A stretch of 64,000 bases of DNA from Proteles cristata cristata (lineage: Eukaryota; Chordata; Mammalia; Carnivora; Hyaenidae), in the NCBI GenBank assembly GCA_017311185.1, contig JAESUZ010003164.1, forward strand, positions 682,001-746,000, in the 5' to 3' direction. Shown piece by piece: positions 56,256 through 64,000 of this stretch (the stretch's first letter is position 1; each line of letters begins with the position of its first letter). The notes beneath the pieces were generated by a model. It did no database searches and was not told the DNA's origin. It saw only the letters and a program-made list of their open reading frames with translations. Position numbers and translations under genes: made by a program.

Positions 56256-56912
56256 AAGACTTAATATGAACGTTGACCAATAATTTCTTTAATAGATATT
56301 CTTCTTTAATGGTTAGTGTGGGGGGGGGTTGTCCTGTTTAATCAAAACTGTGAAGATAATCACTTAAGTTTTCCTCTAATGTCTTTATTGTTTCACTTTT
56401 AAGCAATTAGATCTGCAACTCTTCTGAAAAAATATTTTTTTCTGTAAGGTGAGTTAGGGTCAGAATTATTTTTTTCCACATTGAATTTCCAAATAGCCTA
56501 GTCTATTTATTAAAAACATTCATCTTTATTTAATGAACTACTATATTTGCTTTTACAAATAATGAAACTGTATATATGTTGGTTTATTTCAGTACTTGTT
56601 TCTGTTGTACTGATCTATCTGTCTATTTCGGCATCACCACCACATTCATAATTATAGCTCCACAACTATAATCTACGTAACTATAGCTCTATCATAATCT
56701 AGATAGAAAGTACCAGTCTTTCAGCTTTGTTTTTATAAGATTTCCTTGGCCATCCCTGGCCCTTTGCATGTCCTAATGCATTTTAATTCAGCTTGGTGAT
56801 TTCTGAAGTAAATTAATACATACATAGATATATACACAAATCTTCATGCTATTTTTTATTCAATCTTACTGAATCTAATGTTAGTATGAGAATAATTTAA
56901 AACTTTACACCA

Positions 56913-57055
56913 GTAGGGGCATCTAGATGGCACAGCCAGTTAAGTATCCAAATCTTGATCTCAGCTCAGGTCTTGATCTCTGTATCATTAGTTCAAGCCC
57001 CACGTTCAGAGCTCCATGCTGGGCCAATGCGTGAAGCTTACTTATAAAAAATAAC
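56913..57055 (+). mobile_element. older carnivore SINE inside L1M
   Basis: GGGGCATCTAGATGGCACAGCCAGTTAAGTATCC, AATCTTGATCTCAGCTCAGG and AGTTCAAGCCCCACG mark the older subtype; it is truncated after GAAGCTTACTTATAAAAAA. Confidence 0.85.
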
Positions 57056-57327
57056 CTTATGATTGTGAGCCATCTAAAACCTCTGAAATATCTTTCCATT
57101 TAGATAAGCTTCATTTAACTCCTGTCAATTGGTTCTTAGATTTTAGTAAAGAGACTTTGCCCATCACTGTTTAGATTTATTACCATATGTATCTGATGGC
57201 TCTGATGTTATTATAAGTAATACCTTTCTTGCAACTGTTTTTATTAATTCGTTGCTGACACATAAACATAAATTGTTTTTTGTTTTAGTCATCAATATAA
57301 TGACATTGCTCAATTTGCTGTTAATTT

Positions 57328-57366
57328 TTAAATAGTTTATTGTCAAGTTGGTTTCCACATAACATC
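57328..57366 (-). mobile_element. 39-bp L1 3'-end insertion, antisense
   Basis: TTATTGTCAAGTTGGTTTCC and its flanks are the reverse complement of the last bases of the two L1 copies at 47.0 and 51.5 kb (GGAAACCAACTTGACAATAAACTATTT). A 19-bp duplication with one mismatch (CTCAATTTGCTGTTAATTT at 57309-57327; CTCAATTTGCTATTAATTT at 57367-57385) shows it is a real insertion. Confidence 0.9.
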
Positions 57367-57819
57367 CTCAATTTGCTATTAATTTAATAGTTTCTAAATT
57401 ATTTTATAATGTCCATGTACATGATCATCTTATTTTACAAGTAATGACATCTTTATTTCCCTCTTAATTATCCTTACACTTTCCTTTTTTTCTTGCTTTA
57501 TTTTGTTGGCTAGGGACCTAATTAAAATATTGACTAAAAGAGGTGTCATCATCTTGTCTTAATCTTGAGGGGATATTTTCACCTTAATGTATGAATTTGC
57601 TATGAGTTATTAACTGATATCAGTTGTCACATTAAGAAAACTCCTATTTCTAATTTGTAAAAATAATTCTGTTTGTTTATTTTAATCATAAATGTATATT
57701 GCATTTAACCAAATTTTCTACGTATCTATATGACCTTTACTTTTTACTCAATAACGTAACAAATTATGTTGATTTTTTAAAATCTATACTTATCTACCTG
57801 GAATAAGCCCCATTCAGTC

Positions 57820-58235
57820 TGGTAGAGAGAACTTTCTAATGTCTCTTAAAACATCTTCCCAGACAAGTTGATTATGGACACATGCAGAGTTTTTTTCTGA
57901 AATTTGTCACAAACAAAAAGGAGCTATGAACATAACAATTCAGATAATTCCTCCAGGCGGGGTATTTCATGAAGGAGAATGGCTATAATAGTCTTAGATC
58001 ATGTAAAAAAGTCCTTGAGAGTGGTTAACAGTTTAATAGCTGGTTGAACATTGTAGACTCTGCAAGATTGGTTTGATGACGTTAAGTCTTCCTAAGGGTG
58101 AACACCATTTGGATTTTAGGAGGGGTTCTAAAGTTTATCAATGTCTATCACAAAATTCTTAGACAATTTTATGAGGAATAGTAATTACTTCCAGAAGAAA
58201 CACCTAATCCCATTAGACAATAAAAATTATCTGGG
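57820..58235. other. unannotated sequence
   Basis: Nothing recognised. Confidence 0.45.
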
Positions 58236-58252
58236 TTTTGGACAGTTCTTTT

Positions 58253-58483
58253 CTTTTTTTTTTTTTAACATTTATTCATTTTTGAGAGACAGAGAGAGAC
58301 AGAGCACGAGCTGGGGAGGAGCAGAAAGAGAGAGAGAGAGAAAGAGAGAGACAAAATCTGAAGCAGGCTCCAGGCTCTGAGATGTCAGCACAGAGCTTGA
58401 TGTGGGGCTTGAACTCACTGACTGTGAGATCATGACCTGAGCAGAAGTCAAACACTTAACAGACTGAGCCACCCAGGGGCCCC
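58253..58483 (-). mobile_element. SINEC_Fc-type SINE, antisense
   Basis: Full length with a T-rich start, GGGGCTTGAACTCACTGAC and GAGCCACCCAGGGGCCCC. The duplication TGGACAGTTCTTTT/TGGACAGTTCCTTT is at 58239-58252 and 58484-58497. Confidence 0.95.
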
Positions 58484-58499
58484 TGGACAGTTCCTTTTA

Positions 58500-59260
58500 A
58501 TGTCAAATAAAGGATCAGTTCCTTAACTAAAAGGGTTACAAAAAGCTATGAAACCTGCCTAAGATTTTATCTAGTTGTAGAATGAAAGAATCAGTTCACA
58601 ATGGAAGTTTAAAGGATAGTGGTGGGAAGATTAAAGATGCTCTTTGCTCGTGTCCTATTGCGTCCAACTGACCTCTATACCATGATACGTACTTTTGATC
58701 AATTATTTATACTTTTAGTTATTTGACATAAGGGATAATCATGTATGAATCACATATATAGCTATTAAGATTTTCATTGTAACATGGTTTATACCAAAAA
58801 TAAGTAAGGAATCTAGGGAAGGGGAGTTAAAGGAAAAAACAAACTTCAATATTTATCACCAACGAAATGACTACATAATTAAGATCCATTGCTATAACTA
58901 AATAATCCTCAGAAACCATTCAAATGACCATTACAACATGTTTCAATTAATATTAGCCATACACTGTTAAATGAACAATACAGTATATCCTCATTAAAAA
59001 ATAATATATATACAAATCATATATACAGAAATCATAAATACAGTGATATGAAGGGCTATGTTAAATTATATCTGGGATGATAGATTATTTTTATTTTCTT
59101 TTTGATTTTTAATATCCTTCTTATATAGGTTTTTCTTTTACAATAAGAAAAAGATCGATCTTGTAGGAGTGTATTTTGTTGTTAGAAACAAATACAGCCT
59201 CTGCATAGTATCTTATGCAGATAAGTATCTTATAAAAAGCCTCAAACAAAAGCCTCTAAA
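58500..59260. other. unannotated AT-rich sequence
   Basis: Nothing recognised. Confidence 0.45.
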
Positions 59261-59264
59261 ACCC

Positions 59265-59519
59265 CTTTATTTTTATTTATTTTTATTTATTTATTTATTT
59301 ATTTTGAGAAAGAGAGATGTGTGTATGTGTGTTTGTGTGTGTGTTTGTGTGCATGTGAGCAGGGAAGGGGCAGAGAGAGAGGGAGAGAGAGAATCCCAAG
59401 TAGACTCTGTTCCCCAAGTAGAGAGCCCCACACAGGGCTCAATCTCAAGAATTGTGATCCTGACCTGTGCCAAAATCAAGAGTTGGACACTCAACTGACT
59501 GAGCCACCCAAGCACCCCT
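59265..59519 (-). mobile_element. SINEC-type SINE, antisense, with (TTTA)n and (TG)n expansions
   Basis: Older AAAATCAAGAGTTGGACAC subtype ending GAGCCACCCAAGCACCCC. A (TTTTA/TTTA)n tail occupies 59265-59303, and a TG-rich microsatellite at about 59318-59356 lies inside the right arm. Confidence 0.92.
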
Positions 59520-59524
59520 CAAGC

Positions 59525-61390
59525 TGCTTTAAAAAGATTTCCTCCCTGTGAAGCAATTCTTTAGCATGCTTTACTGAATGTATGATAGAAAGTGAAGAGA
59601 GGGACCCCATTTCACTTTTGTCTTATTTCCTACAGTGCCTTCTTGAGAATACAGCATTAGTGTGTTTTTATTCTGAGTATGCCTGCCACAAGCAGAACAC
59701 ATTATTTCACCATAGCCCAGGGCATCCTTTGTGCACATCGGCTGTCTAGTAACCCACCGAATGCAATTTATCCACTTCTTATAGTAGCTGGGGATCCCAG
59801 AATTATAGTCACTGGCCATTTTTCCCACAATATTTGGTTACTCCATCAAGCACTAGAATTTGCCTGTACAACCGGGACAGACATAAGATGCAGTGAACCT
59901 AAGTGTCATCTAGTCAATGATGGTGACAGTCCTGAAGGCAGGTTAATAACAAGGGCACAAGTGCTTGAGTGAGTCAACCAGATTCCCATGCTATGTTTGA
60001 AGAATGTGGTGCCGAGTCATAGAAGCCAGCTGCCCATCAGCAGGGCACGGCTTCTACAGAAGCCAGAAATGAGTGCAGGATGCTAGATATTACCAGCTTC
60101 TTTTATTTGGGCAGGATTCACATTAGAGAAATTATTGCTGAAGTATTTCAAGTCCAGGGTATATCCTCTGGGTTCTTATTATCACTACATATCATATCTC
60201 AGAGATAATAGACAACCCAGGAAAAGAGTAGATATTGTTCCCATGTGCAAGGTGCAAATCTGTTTCCAACTGCCAGTATGTCTTTTATTCATAAGAGACA
60301 CATTAAATTTGGTAGGAATACATCTCCTGACTGTTAGTCATTATTGTCTGCAATAAAATTAATTAATGTAAAAATGTTTTTTTTAGATATTCCATAATAC
60401 CTCAGTACCATACACAAATATTTGTCACCAAATGACAAAATATTTACTTAATGCACTGATAAAACCACAAATATCCAGTTTTCTAGAAGAATGCAATATT
60501 CTAGACAAGTTAATTACCCAAATGACTGGAACATCATCCTTTTTGTACTAAAATTTGTTGGATAGCTTTCAAAAGTGCTATGTATTTCTAGCTTTCTAAA
60601 CCATTATATAAAATAAAACATAAACATTATTACTATATAGCCTCAACTTTTGTGATAACCTATACATATTCAAATTTAGACCGCTGGATAGGATATATGT
60701 TCTCCTAGACACTTGCTTTATTAAAAAAGTTATGATTTCATTGTTCCTATTTATTATTTGTACTTTCTTTCAAATGTGAAAAACTAGATCTAAATAATCT
60801 CTATTATAAAGATAATTATCTGCATATACAAAAAAGAGTTTATAAGATCATCTTCTTGGCTGTTGCCATTAATAATCTTTGTAGTACTATGGTCTTCATA
60901 ATATGATTTACAAAATATTTATCATTGAAACAATGTAGCCTCTTCCTTATTAGTTTAATCTTATCTGCTTTCTCATTGTATTACATTTTTGGCTAGGGCA
61001 TATGAGGGGCACTTAATTATTAGTATTTGTGAATTCTTATTTAATGAATGGCTTATAATTAGCTTCTTTTAAAACATAGCATACTGTCACGTAATTTTCC
61101 CAATTTAATTTCTTTTATGTTTAGTTTTTGATAGATATCTAGATGGTAGCAAGGACATTGAATGTAACAACAAGATAAACATTTTATGTTCTCTTCAAGC
61201 AATAGAAGACTAGCTTGCTTCTGGCCAATATTTCCACTGAGAACAATTAGAAAAACCAAAGAAGACTTAGATATAAATATATACACTTACAGACTGTAGA
61301 AGGCTACCAAGCCAGCAAGCATTTGTGGGGCTGAGATAATGTCAAAAGAGGTGAGCCTAATATTTACTGTACTTGCCTCTTAAGCATTTC
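59525..61390. other. 1.9 kb without recognised genes or repeats
   Basis: Left half is of more mixed composition, right half strongly AT-rich. Frames of 97 and 85 codons overlap on opposite strands at 59571-59972 and show no known domain. Confidence 0.45.
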
Positions 61391-61394
61391 CTTT

Positions 61395-61620
61395 TTTAAT
61401 TTTTAATTTTTTTAACATTTTATTCATTTTTTAAGAGAGAGAGGGAGCGAGTAGGGAAGGGACAGAGAGAGAGGGAGACATAGAATCTGAAGCAGGCTCC
61501 AGGCTCTAAGCAGGCTATCAGCATGGTGCCCAACGCTGGCTTGAATTCACGAACCAAACGGTAAGATCATGACCTGAGCTGAAGTCAGACACTTAACTGA
61601 TTGAGACACCCAGGTGCCCT
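61395..61620 (-). mobile_element. SINEC_Fc-type SINE, antisense
   Basis: AACATTTTATTCATTTTTTAAGAGAG, GCTTGAATTCACGAACC, AAGATCATGACCTGAGCTG and GAGACACCCAGGTGCCC. The weak duplication is AGCATTTCC/AGGATTTCC. Confidence 0.92.
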
Positions 61621-61624
61621 GAGG

Positions 61625-62145
61625 ATTTCCCTATTTGAAAAGAGTAGAGAGAGTGAGAAGTTGCTCGCTTCATAGAAATAGATTTGTCAGTGAAAAGGAA
61701 CCTGGTAAACTCCCAAGGGTTTTAGCTAAAATATCAAAGGACTATAGCCTTAAGAGTTTGTCTTCCAGAAATAGACTAGCACTTATAAGGACTGAAGCCC
61801 AAATTCTAACTGCTCAACCCCTCAATAGATTGATTAGATTATAGTAATAAACCAATAGCTCAAGAGCCTGTCAGTAGCAAAATTAAATCATCTCTGGAGG
61901 AAAACAATAGTTCAGAGGCTCAAATTATGCACTTACATTGTTTATGCACTATACCTGGAATCAATCAAAAATAACTAGGCCTGCAAAAAGACAATATATT
62001 TCAAAAAAAAAAAAGAAAAACAAAATATAGAATCAGAATCATAAGAGAAGGATTCTTCAAAAATGAAGGCAGGAGACTTTCACTGCTGGCTATGACTGAG
62101 TTAAGTTATTATATTTGCAAAAAATCCAATACCATATGCAGATAA
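61625..62145. other. unannotated sequence
   Basis: A short A-rich patch lies at 62005-62020. It may include the 5' side of the L1M that follows, but I cannot confirm this. Confidence 0.4.
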
Positions 62146-62621
62146 ACCATTAGAATTAATAAGGGAATAGCAAGATCACTGTATATAATGTCAGTGTAGA
62201 AAAAACATTTATATTCTTATGTACCAGCAACAAAAAAAATAGAAAAAGGAACTCTTAAAAATATTACTGATAGCATTAAGACTACAAATGATTAGGAAAA
62301 AACTTTTTAAAGTGTGTAAAAACTCTGTACAAAAAAACTATGAAGCATTACTAACAAAATTAAAGGTACCTAAATAAATAGATATACTGTGTTTATGGAA
62401 TGAAAGACTGTTTAAAAATGCAGTTACAACAAATGGCTTATGATTCAGTAAATCACTGAATTTCAATAAATTTATTATTGAATTTCAATAAATCATTGAA
62501 TAAATCAATAAATCATAAATGATTCAATTAATCATTCCAATAAAAATCACAACATAAATTTTGGGAAATGACAAGCTAACTTTAAAATATATATGGAACT
62601 GTAAACAACTAAAAATATCCA

Positions 62622-62910
62622 GGGGCGCCTGGGTGGCTTAGTCGGTTAAGCGCCTGACTTTCGCTTGGGTCATGATCTCGCGGTTCGTGGGTTCAAGCCC
62701 CGCGTCGGGCTCTGTGCTGACTGCCAGCTCGGAGCCTGGGGCCTGTTTCAGTCTGTGACTACCTCTCTCTCTGACCCTCCCCTGCTCATGCTGTCTCTCT
62801 CTCTCTCTCTCCTAGAAAAAACAAAAACAAACAAAAAAAAAAAACATTAAAAAATTTAAATTAAAATCTAACGTATAAAAAAAACCTTTAAAAAAATAAA
62901 ATAAAAAAAT
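62622..62910 (+). mobile_element. young-type SINEC_Fc SINE with a long A-rich tail
   Basis: Near-consensus young form: GGGGCGCCTGGGTGGCTTAGTCGG, GACTTTCGCTTGGGTCATG, GGGTTCAAGCCCCGCGTCGG, TTTCAGTCTGTGACTACC and CTCCTAGAAAAAAC. The tail is about 90 bases of A-rich sequence. Duplication AAAAATATCCA is at 62611-62621 and 62911-62921. Confidence 0.96.
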
Positions 62911-63322
62911 AAAAATATCCAAGGTGATCTTGAAAGAACAAAAAGAACAAACTGGAAAGATTTGTCCTCCCAGTTACAAATTTTTAAATCTTTAGTAATC
63001 ACACACAAGATATTGGCATAATGACATATAAATATACAAGTAGGGCAGAATAAAAGATTTAGAAACAGACCCACACATACATGGACACTTGACCTTGACA
63101 AAGACAGAGTTAAATTTTCCTTGGGGAAAAATTCTGTCTTTTCAGTAAATTGTATTAGATCAATAGCATATCTGAATGGAAAGAAATAATCGTTCCCATC
63201 ACACTGTATGCAAAAATCAATACCAGGTTGATTATAGCTCTAAGAATAAAAGGTAAAACAATAAAATTTCTGATTGAAACATACCAGAATTTTTCTTGAC
63301 CTTGAGCTAGTGAAGATTTCTT

Positions 63323-63549
63323 TTTTTTAAAATATTTTTTTTAAATTTATTTCTAGGAGAGAGAGAGAGAGAGAGATAGCGTGAGCAGGGGAGGGTCAGA
63401 GAGAGAGGGAGTCACAGACTGAAACAGGCTCCAGGCTCTGAGCTGGCAGTCAGCACAGAGCCCGACGCGGGGCTCGAACCCACGAACCGCGAGATCATGA
63501 CCTAAGCGAAAGTCGGACGCTTAACCGACTAAGCCACCCAGGCGCCCCA
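63323..63549 (-). mobile_element. young-type SINEC_Fc SINE, antisense, near consensus
   Basis: The cleanest copy in the window. It keeps GGCTCGAACCCACGAACCGC, GATCATGACCTAAGCGAAAG and CTAAGCCACCCAGGCGCCCC. A perfect 18-bp duplication AGCTAGTGAAGATTTCTT is at 63305-63322 and 63550-63567. Confidence 0.97.
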
Positions 63550-64000
63550 AGCTAGTGAAGATTTCTTATCAAGTTAGCATGACTCATTAAAGTTTAATAA
63601 AAAATGGACTATAATAACGGAGGGTCATCCATTAAGCAAAAGACATCATTAATACAGTGAAAATACAAATCACAGAGAGGCAAAAAGACATTTCAAATAT
63701 CTGCAACCAATAATGACCTTGTATCTTGGGCCATTTTTTTTTAACTCTAAAAATCAATGAAAGATTGAGAATACAATAGAAAATACAGGAGCAAAAGATT
63801 TGAACAGAGTCTTCTCAAATGACCAATAGGCCTATAATAAGTCTCTTGGCCTCACAAATAACAAGGAAAGGAATATTAAGTACATGCTATTCTCACACAG
63901 ATTAAAAAGACTAGCAACGTGGTGTTGGCTAAGATATGAAGCAACAGCGATCATCATATCCTGCTGATGAAAATGTACATTTATATAACTGCTGTGGAAA

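Larger units (their letters stand above)
56260..57815 (-). mobile_element. L1M LINE, ORF2 region, antisense
   Basis: Reversed L1 landmarks include TTGTACTGATCTATCTGTCTATTTCGGCATCACCACCACATTC, TTATAAGATTTCCTTGGCCATCC, GGCCCTTTGCATG and CATCATCTTGTCTTAATCTTGAGGGG. It is very diverged with no usable frame. It is interrupted by a SINE (56913-57055) and a 39-bp L1 insertion (57328-57366). Confidence 0.75.
62150..64000 (+). mobile_element. L1M LINE, ORF2 region, sense, split by two SINEs and cut by the window edge
   Basis: Plus-strand L1 ORF2 phrases occur in order: TCTTATGTACCAGCAAC, ACTATGAAGCATTACTAAC, TGACAAGCTAACTTTAAAATATATATGGAA, CAGTTACAAATTTTTAAATC, ATATTGGCATAATGACATATAAAT, CAGACCCACACATACATGG and CAAAAGATTTGAACAGAGTC. 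The segments are 62150-62621, 62911-63322 and 63550-64000. It is too decayed to encode protein. A short imperfect repeat of TCAATAAATCATTGAATAAATC type lies at about 62450-62540. Confidence 0.8.

Noticed and set aside
62622..62720. tRNA-like sequence with A- and B-box-like motifs
   Set aside because: It belongs to the tRNA-derived head of a SINE. No intact tRNA gene with acceptor stem is present here or in the other SINE copies.
1..64000. CRISPR arrays, bacterial operons, phage or plasmid features
   Set aside because: The repeated units are dispersed SINEs with target duplications, not regularly spaced direct repeats. All repeat content is mammalian.

Overview
The window reads as non-coding mammalian nuclear DNA from a carnivore, most likely a cat-like one (feliform). 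The evidence is about 40 copies of a tRNA-derived SINE whose right-hand arm, (CT)n tract and A-rich tail match the feline SINEC_Fc type, plus L1 3' ends carrying the feline-style 3' UTR that ends in GACAATAAACTATTT. Older mammal-wide layers lie beneath them: MIR, L2, MER5A-like DNA transposon, MaLR and ERVL LTRs, and L1M. The base composition is AT-rich, with several microsatellites.
I find no convincing functional protein-coding gene, rRNA, tRNA, CRISPR array or bacterial feature. The open frames longer than 140 codons lie across repeats on the wrong strand or across repeat junctions, or have no protein-like character. The window is best read as intergenic or deep-intronic sequence.
Layout: 0.4-2.9 kb is a nest in which an old MaLR-type LTR is split by an MLT2-type LTR and by two SINEs. 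3.4-4.3 kb holds an unusual CpG-rich block followed by a MIR. 4.9-9 kb is mostly unrecognised sequence with two E-box/CTCF-like sites and one MaLR LTR. At 9-9.7 kb a MIR is split by an LTR-like element. 11.7-14 kb has an L2 and three same-strand SINEs. 15.4-21.4 kb holds two MaLR LTRs, an L2, an unclassified LTR-like element and two young SINEs. 22-28 kb has L2, MIR and several SINEs. 29-39 kb is SINE-dense, with tandem pairs. 44-46.7 kb holds a GGAA repeat, a MaLR LTR, MIRs and an unnamed old repeat. 46.8-52.6 kb holds two near-identical 5'-truncated L1 3' ends in direct orientation, with a possible decayed retrocopy between them. 54.6-57.8 kb is a MaLR LTR, an old LINE-like segment and an antisense L1M that contains a 39-bp L1 insertion. 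62.1-64 kb is a sense L1M split by two young, inverted SINEs and runs off the window edge.
The layering gives a relative insertion history. MIR, L2 and L1M are oldest. MaLR, MLT2 and the unnamed LTR-like elements follow, then carnivore SINEs of the older type, then the feline SINE and L1 copies. The youngest SINE group has a diagnostic CTTAGGTCATGAT / CAGTCTGTGACTCCC / CCTAGAAATAAATAAA pattern.
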